From: Gemmatimonadota bacterium
Lineage (GTDB): Bacteria > Gemmatimonadota > Gemmatimonadetes > Gemmatimonadales > GWC2-71-9
Direction of reading: 5' to 3'
Assembly (NCBI GenBank): GCA_016874005.1
Contig: VGVQ01000014.1
Coordinates: 40,365 to 104,364 of the forward strand
DNA: 64,000 nucleotides
The notes under the pieces are model-generated. The model had not been told where the DNA came from and ran no database searches. It was given only the letters and a program-made list of their open reading frames with translations. Position numbers and translations under genes: made by a program. Each line of letters opens with the position of its first letter. Within the stretch, counting starts at the first letter, position 1. Positions 39,872 through 49,969 of this stretch are shown in pieces.

Positions 39872-40092
39872 TAGGCGATCACGTGGAAGTCTTCGACTTG
39901 GGTAAGGTCGAAGCTGATTTCGTCTCCGGTCATCGGCAGGATGCCGACCAGCCGGTCACCCCGCCCCGTCGTCTCGAGCCGGCGGGCCACGACGACGTAC
40001 TCGGTCCCCCGCCGCATCAACGCCACGCGCTTCCCATCCCGGGCGGCACGCTCGAGCTGGTCCATCCGGGCAGGGCTCAGGCGAAACGACAC
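39871..40092 (-). CDS. hypothetical protein (73 aa)
   Basis: Small ORF overlapping the start of rnhA. Confidence 0.55.
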   Translation of the reverse strand: MSFRLSPARMDQLERAARDGKRVALMRRGTEYVVVARRLETTGRGDRLVGILPMTGDEISFDLTQVEDFHVIA

Positions 40093-40114
40093 GGCTCCAA
40101 TCTAGCGGGCCGCC

Positions 40115-41182
40115 TCAGATCACCGTACCCCGCCCGATTCGGAGGACACCGCGTTGACTGGTGACTTCGCCAATGACCCGGTGGGCCGGGGTCTGGGCGG
40201 CCCTGAGCGCCTCCATCAACCCTCGGACATGCTGCTCCGGAACGGTGATCAGCAGCCCGCCCGAGGTCTGGGCGTCGGCGCAGAGCACCGCTTCGGTATC
40301 GGAGATGTCGTTCCATGCCACCGGGTTGGCCTCGAGGTTGCGGCGGGTCCCGGCGGGGATCGAGCCTTGGGCGGCGAGTTCCACTGCCCCCGGCAGGAAC
40401 GGAATCCGGGTGACGTCGAGCCGGGCCCCGACGCCGCTGCCCAGCAAGATGTTCCGCAAGTGTCCGATCAGCCCGAACCCGGTGACGTCCGTCGCGGCGG
40501 TGGCGCCGTGGGCGAGAGCGGCCCGAGACGCGGCGTCGTTGAGCTGGGTCATGACGGCAACCGCGCCCGCGATCTCGGGGCCGGTGATCAGGTCGCGTTT
40601 CAGCGCGGTCGTCAGGACCCCGGTGCCGATCGGCTTGGTGAGGACGATCAGATCGCCGGGTTGGGCCCCGGTATTGGTCAGGAGGCGGTCCGGGTGACCT
40701 TCGCCGATGACCGCCATCCCGAACTTGGGTTCGGGATCGTCGATGGAGTGCCCACCCAGAATGAGGCAGCCGGCCCGCTCGACGATCGCCTGGGCACCCG
40801 CCAGCACCTCGCCGAGCATCTCGAACGGGAGTTTCCCTCGGGGCCACCCGACTAGATTGAGCGCCAGCAACGGCCGGGCCCCCATGGCGTAGATGTCGCT
40901 CAGGGCGTTGGCCGCGGCGATCGCCCCCCAGTCGCGCGGCTCGTCGACGATCGGGGTGAAGAAGTCCACCGTCACCACCAGGGCGCGATCGGGCGCGATC
41001 TTATATACCGCCGCGTCGTCGTGGGTCGAGGCGTCAACCAGAACGTTGGGATCGTGGGTGCCCGGCACGTAGCGCAGAACCTGCGCCAACTCGGCTTGGC
41101 CGAGTTTGCAGGCTCAACCGGCGCCGTGCGACAACGACGTCAACCGAATTCGAGGCCGCTGGTCCCGTTCGATGTCACTCAT
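40115..41182 (-). CDS. selD: selenide, water dikinase; selenoprotein with in-frame UGA (Sec) at 41114-41116
   Basis: Same-frame ORFs 41114..41296 and 40115..41089 join through TGA: MSDIERDQRPRIRLTSLSHGAG-U-ACKLGQAELAQVLRYV...; 'GGHSIDDPEPKFG', 'TDVTGFGLIGHL', 'CADAQTSGGLL'. Confidence 0.93.
41080..41112 (-). promoter_or_regulatory. putative bacterial SECIS hairpin
   Basis: One nt after UGA: CCUGC-A-AACUCGGC-caa-GCCGAGUU-GGC-GCAGG (5-bp plus 8-bp stems). Confidence 0.65.
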
Positions 41183-41876
41183 GCCGCTCCTCCTGCCGAT
41201 GGGAACCGCATTCGTCCTCGGCCTGATCCACGCCATCGACGTGGACCATGCCGTGGCCGTCTCCACGTTCGTGGCGGGTCGACCCGCCGTCCGCACCGCG
41301 ATCGGTTACGGCCTCCGCTGGGGCATCGGCCACTCCGGCGCGGTGCTGATCGCCGGGTCGGCCGCGCTCGCGCTCGGGCTCCGGTTCGACCCTCGCTTCG
41401 ACCGGTGGGCCGAGAGCGCCGTGGGTCTCATGCTCATCGGGCTCGGGATCATGGCGTTCCGGTCGCTTCGCAACTTACACCTGCACCACCCCAAGGCCCA
41501 CGGCGACCATGCCCACCTCTACGTCCACCGGGAACCCGGCCGGGACCACCCCCACCCCGCCTCGCCCCAACCGTATCATCATCCGCGCCGCCCGTTGCTG
41601 GTTGGGCTGATGCACGGGCTCGCCGGCACCAGCGGGGTCTTGGCCATCGTGCCGGTGACGCTGGTGTCGACGTGGCAAGTGGGCGTCGGCTACCTGGTGG
41701 CCTTCTCTGTCGGCGTCACGGCCGGAATGATGCTGTTCGCCCTCGGCCTCGCCGAGGCGCTCCGGCGAACCTCGGCGCGGTCCTTGATTTGGGGACGTCG
41801 GGCCGGGCAGGCGATCGCACTGGGGAGCGTGGTGACCGGGGCCGTCTGGCTCCTCAACGCGGTGCAATCGGGCTAG
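41172..41876 (+). CDS. NicO/UreH-like membrane transporter
   Basis: 'GLIHAIDVDHAVAVSTFVAGR', His-rich loop 'HLHHPKAHGDHAHLYVHREPGRDHPHP', 'GLMHGLAGTSGVLA'; divergent from selD. Confidence 0.75.
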   Translation: MSLMPLLLPMGTAFVLGLIHAIDVDHAVAVSTFVAGRPAVRTAIGYGLRWGIGHSGAVLIAGSAALALGLRFDPRFDRWAESAVGLMLIGLGIMAFRSLRNLHLHHPKAHGDHAHLYVHREPGRDHPHPASPQPYHHPRRPLLVGLMHGLAGTSGVLAIVPVTLVSTWQVGVGYLVAFSVGVTAGMMLFALGLAEALRRTSARSLIWGRRAGQAIALGSVVTGAVWLLNAVQSG

Positions 41877-41908
41877 CGCCGCCCGCCGCGACGTGGAGCC
41901 GCTCGGTA

Positions 41909-43391
41909 CTAACCGATCTCGTCGATCGCCACGAACACCGTCGCCCGGGAGGTGGGCACCTCGGTGGCGGGCAGCACGAAGGCGGCCCCGACCCGCGAGC
42001 CGACGGCCGCGAGTCCGACATAGTCGCCGATCTGGGGCGTGTCCTGATCGGAGAACCGAAACATATAGGACGCCATCAGGCTGATCTGATCCGCCGGGAA
42101 TGGCCGTCGCGCGAGCGTCCGGACCACTTCGAACCGCCCTGCCCCCCGATCTGCCCGCAGCAACGCGACCCGTGTCTCGCGGTCGTCCGCGAGATAGGTG
42201 AGAATCCACCAATGGGTTCCGCTGCTGGTCACGGCGGGCAGGCCCATGTGGGTTCCGGCGGCTATCGACGGAGCGAGCTCGAACGGCGGCGACCAGCTGA
42301 CCCCGTCGTCGCTTCTGATGCCAAACAGCCGATGCCGAGGTTGGACCGGGGGCCGGGCATCGATGTCGGGCAAGAGGTCGGTTTGCCCCCACACCCACAG
42401 CAGCGGACCGTTCGGGTCGGCCGCGAGCGACGGGATCCCGACTTTGCCGAGACCGGCGTGGGTCGCGGCGACCTTCGGGGGGGGAGAAGGTGACACCGCC
42501 ATCGGTCGACAGGGAGTGGAGGATGGCGTTAGGCAGGCTGGGCCCGTCGGCGCCAGGTGGGACGATCTGGCCGGGGAGGCCGGGAAGGCCTCCCAGCGTC
42601 CATAACAGGTGAACCGACCCGTCGGGCCGCACCGCGATCTGGTGCATCGGTGCCAGCGCGGCCGTCTTCATGACGAACGGCTCCGCGAAGGTGCGGCCGC
42701 CATCGGTGGACCGGGTGACTCGGATCGCGGGGGTCATGTCCGACCACGACAGGTACACCGTGCCGCGGTGGGGACTGGCCGGGGAGCGGTCGAAGGCCAT
42801 CGACGTCTTGTCCGCGCCGGGCGAGATCCCCGGTACCACCGTGGCGAACAGGCTGCGGCCCCCATCCTCGGAGCGAGAGACCGCGATCCCACCGGCGGTG
42901 AAGGCCTCGGCGGGTTGACCCATGGTCTCGGCCATCTGCTGCTGGAAACGAGATTGAGTGGGTAGAAGCCGACGCGAGTAGCTTCTGGCGTCGTTCATGT
43001 CCGCGAGCCACTTCCCCGCGAAATCGCTGGCGACCAGGAGGCTCCCATCGGCCACGAACCCGACCAGGGCGTCGGCGGCGAACTCGCCGTCCAGCTTGGG
43101 CCGCGGCACCCGCCGGCTGAACCAGCGCCGCCCGCCGTCCTCGGAAAGCCAGAGCTGGATATTCCGGCCGCCTCGTCCGCCCCGGATACCGTACTGTGCC
43201 GCGACCGCGATCCGGTCGGGGTTTCGTGGGTCGAATGCGATGTGGGGCTCGAAGACCTCGATGCCGGGGCCAGGCGGCTCGAGCGACACCTGACGAGGAG
43301 GCTGGATCCCTCGACCAGGGGCAGTCGCTCGCTCGCCGGTGGCGCTGACGCCGAACGCGGCAGCGCCGATGACGAAGTCCCGTCGGTCCAT
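41909..43391 (-). pseudogene. BNR/sialidase-like Tat-exported protein, frameshifted at a G8/C8 run
   Basis: 'MDRRDFVIGAAAFGVSATG'; 'SEDGGRRWFSRR','STDGGRTFAEPF','STDGGVTFSPP' then frame change at 42477-42484 to '...PPKVAATHAGLGKVGIPSLAADPNG...'. Confidence 0.8.
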
Positions 43392-43523
43392 TGGTCCGCG
43401 CTCGTTGCGGTCGATCGGGAATGTCGCGCTCGAGCGGGCGATTGGTCAACCACCTGGGCCGCCGTCGCGGGCCACCCCTGGTTCGGCCCCCCGACGCCCG
43501 CGGGGGCTTCAATGCCCCGACGC

Positions 43524-45443
43524 CTACCGAATCGGCAGCGCGATTCGCGATGCCCGCTCACCGCCCCGGTGAAGTGTCACCGTGGGTCGGCCCCGGACCG
43601 GCGGCTTCTCGGTGTTGTCGACGTCGGCGCCGGCAATGGTGACCCGAATCCGGTGACCGGCGTTGAACACCGTCGCGGTCGGTTGAAGGTCGAACGTTAG
43701 CTCGACCACCTCGCCAGGCACCAGTGGCTTCGCGCTGGCTCGGTCATGCATCTCCCAGGGCAACCCGAGATTGTCCCAGGGCGCTTGCGCCTGGGCCCGG
43801 CGAGAGGCCCGCAGCATTCCCTCACTGACGTAGCGGGAGAACCCGGTCGAGTCGACCTCCTCCAAGTAGGCGTAGAAGTCGCCATCGCGCTGATCGGACG
43901 AGAGGTAGAGCGTCACCACCGGGTGTCCGATCACCGTCACGTCACTGGCCAGGCGCGCCGTGGTGTAGGTGAGCGACTTGGCGTCGTTCGCGGTCATGTC
44001 GGGATAACGCATCGGGCCCTGGCCAACGGCATTGTCCCACCGGGAGGCGGTGCCCGTGGTGGTGGTCAGGTCGACGAGCCAGCGGTCGGTTCCGGCGTCA
44101 CCGCCGCCGGCGGCGGCGAGGGTCCCGTCGTTGACTGACTGGACGCTGCCGCTGGGACCGGCGGCGAAGAAATAGTCGACGTTGCTCACCGTCTTGAGCG
44201 GCCAGGCATCGGCGTGCTCCCAGGTCCATCTTCCTGGGTCGATCATCAGGGCGTAGTTGACGGGCGGGTCTCGGTCGACACCATTCTGGATTCCCTTGAG
44301 CCAGCGGTCGAACCAACGGTGTTGTTCGGCCGAAATGATCCGGGCTTGCTCGACGCCCATCGCGCTGTCCGGGGACGCGTGAGCCCACGGCCCCATCGTG
44401 ACCCGATCCGGTCCATGCCAATTGACGAGCCACTGCATCTCGTCGCGAGCGAAGATGTCATACCAGCCCCCGAAGTGATGAGCGGCGACGCCGGATTGAT
44501 TCATCTCGGACAGGTAGGTCGACGGTTGGAACTGGATCTGGTCGAAGCTCGGGGTCTTGTGGTCTCGGAACGCGGCGGCCTTGAACTCGCTCTGGACGGT
44601 CCAGTTGTCCTTGTGCTGGCCCAGGGCCTCACGCCACATGGCGCCGGTCTCGTCCTGGTCGACCGGGGGTTCGGGGAACCAGACGTCGAGCGCGCGGGTG
44701 AGGCGGCCCCAGTGCTCGATCATGTTCTGGCGATAGATCCCGCCGTCGTGAAAGACGTCGTACATGTCGAACGCGGCGACGTTCGGGAAGATGGCTTTGA
44801 GGGCGGGGTGCTTGGTGCTGGCGGCCATGTACTGGGTGATTCCGAGGTAGGAGCCGCCGAACATGCCGAGGTTGCCGTCAGACCAGGGCTCCTTGGACAT
44901 CCACTCCATCAGATCGTAGGCGTCGCGGGTTTCGGCTGGGGAAAACAGGCCTTCGTATCGGCCGTACGAGGCGCCGCCTCCCCGAACTTGGGCGGCGACC
45001 ACGACATAGCCGTGCGTGACCAGCCGCTGCAGCGCCCGGTTACGATCCACCTGGGAGGGCACATCGCGCGGGATCGAGTCGAGCGGCCAGGGGCCCGGGG
45101 TCGGGGCGGCGAGGTTACGACTGATCTCGAAGGCGGCCGGCGGTGCCGCGCCCCGGTGATAACGGGAATGGGTCCAGAGCACCGGGAACTTCCGGTCGAC
45201 CGCGACACCATTGACGGCGGGGCGCACGATGTCAACCGCGATCTTCACCCCGTCGCGCATGGCGATGTAGCGGGATTCCCGAACCCACTCCGAGTAAAGC
45301 GAGTCGGAGTAGCCCCGATATTCGCCGAATCGCGACATCCGGTTGCCGGTGGCGGAATCGTTGGCCGCGGTGTCGTTAGGGGCCTTCTGACATGCGGCGG
45401 CCGCGACGATGGCGAGGGCGAGCAGGTGGCGAGTAGGGAACAT
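43524..45443 (-). CDS. CocE/NonD family hydrolase (peptidase S15)
   Basis: 'MRDGVKIAVDIVRP', 'GGSYLGITQYMAA', 'GGWYDIFARDEMQWL', 'MGPWAHAS'. Confidence 0.95.
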   Translation of the reverse strand: MFPTRHLLALAIVAAAACQKAPNDTAANDSATGNRMSRFGEYRGYSDSLYSEWVRESRYIAMRDGVKIAVDIVRPAVNGVAVDRKFPVLWTHSRYHRGAAPPAAFEISRNLAAPTPGPWPLDSIPRDVPSQVDRNRALQRLVTHGYVVVAAQVRGGGASYGRYEGLFSPAETRDAYDLMEWMSKEPWSDGNLGMFGGSYLGITQYMAASTKHPALKAIFPNVAAFDMYDVFHDGGIYRQNMIEHWGRLTRALDVWFPEPPVDQDETGAMWREALGQHKDNWTVQSEFKAAAFRDHKTPSFDQIQFQPSTYLSEMNQSGVAAHHFGGWYDIFARDEMQWLVNWHGPDRVTMGPWAHASPDSAMGVEQARIISAEQHRWFDRWLKGIQNGVDRDPPVNYALMIDPGRWTWEHADAWPLKTVSNVDYFFAAGPSGSVQSVNDGTLAAAGGGDAGTDRWLVDLTTTTGTASRWDNAVGQGPMRYPDMTANDAKSLTYTTARLASDVTVIGHPVVTLYLSSDQRDGDFYAYLEEVDSTGFSRYVSEGMLRASRRAQAQAPWDNLGLPWEMHDRASAKPLVPGEVVELTFDLQPTATVFNAGHRIRVTIAGADVDNTEKPPVRGRPTVTLHRGGERASRIALPIR

Positions 45444-45569
45444 GTCGATCCAGCGGGTGAGGGGACGAGGGATAAGGTCTCGCTCGATCGGGCCTCGCGC
45501 AAGCTGGTGGGGGCAACGGCGTCTATGCTCTGGTCTCGTTCGCTCCTACCTCGCCCTCCTGGGCCCGGT

Positions 45570-46745
45570 TCACCAGCCGAGCACGGTCACCAGGCTGCCG
45601 ACCAACCGCTCGGCATGGGTCGCTCGGAGCGCCGCGGCGGGGACCACCCGAATCTCGACCGGCGCCTGGTAGAGCCGATTCCACTGGTCGGTGTAGCGAA
45701 GGGTGAGCTGCCGAGTTCCCAGGGCGGGGGTGGCAATGCTCACCGCCGCTCCGGTCCCGAGCACGGTCGAACCCTCCAACCACTGATACGAGGTGATCAT
45801 CCGAAATCCGCTTCGGCTCGCTCCTCGGAACTCCCATTGGCCGACCAGCGAGACCGGGGTTCCTTGCGCGACCACCGTGGTGCCCTCGTACTCCGCTACC
45901 AGTCGGTCCTCGGGATACATGAAGTGGAGCGAAAGCTTCTCCAGGGCGCTCAGACCGGTGTGACCGTAGTTCCCGACGTAGTTAGGACAGGCCGGGATGG
46001 TGTAGTTCATGGTCGACTGGAGGTCATAGCCCTCGGAGGTGAACTGGGTGTTGCCGGTTCCCGACGCCGGGAGGCCGTCGATCCACTGTTGGGCCCCGGT
46101 GCAGCCCGCCGCGGTGGTGTTGTCTCGGGCGTCGGAGCGTTCGAACTCGTGAGCGAAGCCGAGCTGGTGCCCGAACTCGTGGAGGGTGTGGTTGCGCCAC
46201 AGCGTCCCGGCGGCGTCGCCATCGTTGCCCAGCCGAAGATTCCATTGACAGTGACTGTCGTTGGCCGGGCTCCGGTCGCTCGGGAACAGCGCGAAGCTCG
46301 CCCCGGAGTCGATCAGGTTGCCGCTGGCGTCGCGCCGCGGCTGGCCGTTGACGTCGGTGGCGACCGGCACGCCGCGAGTGCAGCCGACGCCGGGGATCGG
46401 GATCATCGTCGCGGTGGGGGTGGGCGAATAGGGCACGTTGGTGCCGGCGAGGAGGACTCGGATGGTCCCGCCGAAGACCTCGTTTCCGCTGGCATCTCGG
46501 GTCGGCGCCGGGCAGGCCGCCAGGAAGGTGTAGTCGATGTTCGCGGTGCCCTGGTGAATCGAGAGGTAGTCCCGAATCTGGGTGATGAAGGCCGCCCGGG
46601 TGAGGTTGGCATCGCCCACGAAACAGACCGAGATGTCCCTCGGCAACAGCCCGGTGCCTCCGCTGGAGGCGAGCAGGCCGGCCTGGAGCGCCGTGGCCGT
46701 GCCGAGCGCGGCGATCGCCGCGAGGGCGGCAAGGGGCCGTCGCAT
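45570..46745 (-). CDS. secreted zinc metalloprotease-like protein
   Basis: 'HTLHEFGHQLGFAHEFERSD' HExxHxxGxxH; 'GYDLQSTMNYTIPAC' Met-turn-like. Confidence 0.8.
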   Translation of the reverse strand: MRRPLAALAAIAALGTATALQAGLLASSGGTGLLPRDISVCFVGDANLTRAAFITQIRDYLSIHQGTANIDYTFLAACPAPTRDASGNEVFGGTIRVLLAGTNVPYSPTPTATMIPIPGVGCTRGVPVATDVNGQPRRDASGNLIDSGASFALFPSDRSPANDSHCQWNLRLGNDGDAAGTLWRNHTLHEFGHQLGFAHEFERSDARDNTTAAGCTGAQQWIDGLPASGTGNTQFTSEGYDLQSTMNYTIPACPNYVGNYGHTGLSALEKLSLHFMYPEDRLVAEYEGTTVVAQGTPVSLVGQWEFRGASRSGFRMITSYQWLEGSTVLGTGAAVSIATPALGTRQLTLRYTDQWNRLYQAPVEIRVVPAAALRATHAERLVGSLVTVLGW

Positions 46746-46751
46746 ATCTGC

Positions 46752-47105
46752 CTAACGGAGATAAATGGTGTGGATCAGGCGGCAATCGGTCACCAGGCAT
46801 CCGATCGCCCCGCCCGACTGATCGTTGGGGTCGAATCGGATCGAGAGCGACCGGCCCGAGACCAGCGCTCCCGAGGCGAGGCTCATCGCCCGGTGGGCGA
46901 ATTCCTTCTCGGCGGCCGATCGCTGGACGCCCAGGGCGAAGTAGACGACTCCGTTCCGGCCGGTGGTGCAGTGGACGTGGATCCGGCTCGAAAGGGAGGC
47001 GACTTCATCCGGTCGGCAGTCGATCACCACCAGGTTGGGTTGGGTGGTGGCCGGCCTGGCCGTCACGCCGATCAGCAGGAGTAGGACCGTGAGGAAGATC
47101 CGCAT
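46752..47105 (-). CDS. hypothetical secreted protein
   Basis: 117 aa, signal peptide 'MRIFLTVLLLLIGVTARPATTQ'. Confidence 0.62.
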   Translation of the reverse strand: MRIFLTVLLLLIGVTARPATTQPNLVVIDCRPDEVASLSSRIHVHCTTGRNGVVYFALGVQRSAAEKEFAHRAMSLASGALVSGRSLSIRFDPNDQSGGAIGCLVTDCRLIHTIYLR

Positions 47106-47126
47106 CGTAGTACCTCCGTCGATGAG

Positions 47127-47732
47127 TTAGCGGCCCGGGGTGAGGACCAGCCGCATGGTCGCGCTGACCGAGATCACCGAGTCCGACTCGGCCACGGCTC
47201 CTTGGGCAGGCGACTGGGCTCGTCTCGCCACCGTCGCTACCCGAAACAGGTAGACCCCCGGCGGAGCCCGCCGTCGCGGGATGGTGGAGTTGCCGTCGGA
47301 CGGCCCCGAGTAACTGGTGCCGTCCCAAACCAGTGAGTCGGCGTACTGCCCTTGCCGCAGTGGTGTGGCGGGGAGGGGCAGGGTTCGCTGACAGGGCCCG
47401 AGGTCGCACTCCGGACAGAAGACCGCGCTGTCACCCCGAATCATTCGGGCCACGATCAGCCCGCCGACCCGCGGTTCCTGGCAGCCGCCGATATCCTGTG
47501 GCAATGGGATGACCCCGCCAAGATCGCGATCGACCGTCAACTGATAGCGGATCACCACCCCGCGGGCGGCGCTGTCGGTTGACCATTGGCACGGCTGGGT
47601 CGGGATTCGGATGGCGAGGCCCGACACGGTACTGCTGTCCGCGACCGGTCCACACTCCATCGCGGTCTGGGCCGGAACGCAGGCCGGCAAGACCAGAGCG
47701 AAGAGAATGGCCATGAGACGAAAACGCATCAT
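47127..47732 (-). CDS. hypothetical lipoprotein
   Basis: 'MMRFRLMAILFALVLPACVPAQ' signal/lipobox. Confidence 0.65.
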   Translation of the reverse strand: MMRFRLMAILFALVLPACVPAQTAMECGPVADSSTVSGLAIRIPTQPCQWSTDSAARGVVIRYQLTVDRDLGGVIPLPQDIGGCQEPRVGGLIVARMIRGDSAVFCPECDLGPCQRTLPLPATPLRQGQYADSLVWDGTSYSGPSDGNSTIPRRRAPPGVYLFRVATVARRAQSPAQGAVAESDSVISVSATMRLVLTPGR

Positions 47733-47760
47733 CGTTCGGCCTCGGTTGGTGCGGGCGGCT

Positions 47761-47903
47761 GCCCCGCGGTGCGATGGCGAGGGCAAGCTACCGCGGGGCC
47801 ATCACCCGGCCATCAGCCAATCGTCACCTGGCCGGACGATTGGCTTCCAAGCCGACGACCGGGGACCCCTCCGTCCGGAGGCCACCGCCCGAGGTGGTGG
47901 CCT
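47761..47903. repeat. cluster of four consecutive perfect inverted repeats
   Basis: GCCCCGCGGT/ACCGCGGGGC (47761-47799), GCCAATCGT/ACGATTGGC (47816-47844), CCTCCG/CGGAGG (47868-47881), AGGCCACC/GGTGGCCT (47879-47903). Confidence 0.85.
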
Positions 47904-47970
47904 TCCGATCGTCATGCCGAGCCCACGACAAATCGCTATCTTCCCTGGTCGCAATTCTCCGGAAATCGAC

Positions 47971-49377
47971 ATGTTCCGCTTCGGTTCGCTGTTCGCATTC
48001 TGCGTCGTGCCGACCGCCATCGCCGTGGGCCCTGCCGCCGGGCAGCCTCCGGCGTACGATCTCGCCAAGACCAAGACGGTCCTCACCGGGATGATCGAGC
48101 AGGCGATCCGGGAGCGAGGGGTGCCCTCGATTTCGATCGCCCTGGTGCGGGGAGATTCGATCGTCTGGAAAGCGGCCTTCGGCTATGCCAACGTGCGGAC
48201 CAAGACCCCCGCCACCCCGGAGACCATCTACAGCACCGGGTCGACCTTCAAGTCGGCGACCGCGACGGCCCTCCTGCAACTCGTGGAGGCCAAGAAGCTC
48301 GACCTCGACGCCCCGGTGAACAACTACCTCGGCGAGATCAGAATCCAGGATCGGCTCCAGAGCGAGAAGCCGGTCACCACCCGCCATGTCTTGACCCACT
48401 GGTCGGGCCTGACGGCCGGCGCGGTGACCAAACCGCTGTGGGGCCGAGAACTGCCCAAGAGCCTGCCCGCGATGGTCGCGACGCTCTACTCGGTCCGCCC
48501 GCCGGAGGCCAAATGGGAATACAACAACTTCGCCTACGGCATGGCCGGGTTGTTGGTCGAGAAGATCTCGGGCCAGGAGTACGAGGCCTACCTGCTCGAG
48601 AAGGTGCTCCGGCCGCTCGGCGTCACCACTCCGCATCCGGTCTATCCCTCCCCGGAGATGGTGGAGCTGATGGCCCTTCCTTACGGCCCCGGTGGCGCCG
48701 CCGGAAAGCCGACCCCGGTCGCCCAGGTCCACTTCGACGTCTACCCGGCCGGCGACGTCTACCTCACCGCCGAGGACATGGCCCGGTTTCTGGCCATGCA
48801 TCTGAACAACGGCACCTTCCGGGGTACCCGAGTGATCTCCGAGGCATCGGCGCAGCTGGCCCACACGCCGGCCTTCGGCGGCGACTACGGATTCGGATGG
48901 TCGGTCCGCAAAGACCCGAACGGTCACACCGTGATCGCTCACAGCGGCGGGATTCCGGGCCAGAGCAGCATGATGGTGGGCGACCTCGACGCCAAGGTCG
49001 GCGTCTACTACATGTCGAACTCGGGAGCCCCGCCAACGATCGCCGAGGCGGCGATCAAGCTGCTCCAAGGACAGGAATACACTCCGCCCGCCGAGAAGAA
49101 GGCGATCGCGCTGGACGGCAAGATTCTCGATCGCTACGTGGGGACCTATTCGATCGCGGCCGGCGGCACCTTGGTGATCACCCGAGAGGGCCCGGGTCTC
49201 GCGGTGCGCCAGAATGGGGTGGGCAATCCGACCATCCTGCTGCCCGAGTCGCCCACCACGTTCTTCATCAAGGGCGAACAGATCACGGTGACGTTCGTGG
49301 CCGGAGCGAGCGGAGCGATCGAGAAGCTGGTCATCGGGACCGGCCCGGGCGCCATGGAAGCGAAACGGAGCCAGTAG
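47971..49377 (+). CDS. serine hydrolase (beta-lactamase class C family)
   Basis: 'STGSTFKSATATALLQLVE', 'YNNFAYGMAGLLVEKIS', 'AHSGGIPGQSS'. Confidence 0.93.
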   Translation: MFRFGSLFAFCVVPTAIAVGPAAGQPPAYDLAKTKTVLTGMIEQAIRERGVPSISIALVRGDSIVWKAAFGYANVRTKTPATPETIYSTGSTFKSATATALLQLVEAKKLDLDAPVNNYLGEIRIQDRLQSEKPVTTRHVLTHWSGLTAGAVTKPLWGRELPKSLPAMVATLYSVRPPEAKWEYNNFAYGMAGLLVEKISGQEYEAYLLEKVLRPLGVTTPHPVYPSPEMVELMALPYGPGGAAGKPTPVAQVHFDVYPAGDVYLTAEDMARFLAMHLNNGTFRGTRVISEASAQLAHTPAFGGDYGFGWSVRKDPNGHTVIAHSGGIPGQSSMMVGDLDAKVGVYYMSNSGAPPTIAEAAIKLLQGQEYTPPAEKKAIALDGKILDRYVGTYSIAAGGTLVITREGPGLAVRQNGVGNPTILLPESPTTFFIKGEQITVTFVAGASGAIEKLVIGTGPGAMEAKRSQ

Positions 49378-49416
49378 GGTACCGCGGCGAATCGGTGGGT
49401 ATGAGAGGAGGGCCAA

Positions 49417-49929
49417 GTGGTAGTCAAGGTCGGGCTTGGTCTGCTGGGACTCATCGCGCTGACGATCGGGTTCGTGGCGCTGGCGGGCTCCCGGCTACCG
49501 GTGGAGCACACCGCGGCCCGGAGCGTCATGGTGCCGGTCGCCCCGGAGGCGGCGTTCGCGACGATCGCCGACTTCGGCGCGGCGCCCCGGTGGCGGACCG
49601 GCCTCGATAGCGTCGCCATCGACGAGGGCCCGCCACGCCGGGTCACCGAGATCAGCGGATCCGATCGCCTGAGCCTGGAGGTGGTGTCCTCCACGCCCCC
49701 CGTTGGTCTGGTGACGCGGATCGTCGGAGCCGGCGCTTTCGGCGGGAGTTGGGAATATCGAGTCGCCCCGGAGGAGGGCGGCAGCCGAGTCACGATCACC
49801 GAGCGCGGCGAGGTGTACAACCCGATCTTTCGGTTCATGTCGGCCTACTTGATCGGCCATACCGCGACGCTCGATCAATACCTCGGCGATCTCGCCAGAA
49901 AGTTGGGTGGAGACGGCGCCATTCAGTAG
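49417..49929 (+). CDS. SRPBCC family protein
   Basis: 'VEHTAARSVMVPVAPEAAFATIADFGAAPRWRTGL' START-like fold. Confidence 0.85.
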   Translation: MVVKVGLGLLGLIALTIGFVALAGSRLPVEHTAARSVMVPVAPEAAFATIADFGAAPRWRTGLDSVAIDEGPPRRVTEISGSDRLSLEVVSSTPPVGLVTRIVGAGAFGGSWEYRVAPEEGGSRVTITERGEVYNPIFRFMSAYLIGHTATLDQYLGDLARKLGGDGAIQ

Positions 49930-49969
49930 CCTAACGCCCAACCGGTGTCGTGGTCGGCCGGGCGTTGGC
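49929..49969. terminator. hairpin directly after the SRPBCC stop codon
   Basis: GCCTAACGCCC...GGGCGTTGGC; no T-tract. Confidence 0.4.

Noticed and set aside
42470-42490. Programmed ribosomal frameshifting at the C8 run
   Set aside because: No clear Shine-Dalgarno-like stimulator or downstream structure noticed; indel or sequencing error is simpler.
34286-47084. Very long opposite-strand ORFs (e.g. 34286..37003 +, 44214..47084 +, 21263..23143 +, 184..1866 -)
   Set aside because: Antisense shadow frames of well-supported genes in GC-rich DNA; low-complexity R/G/P/H-rich translations without recognisable motifs.
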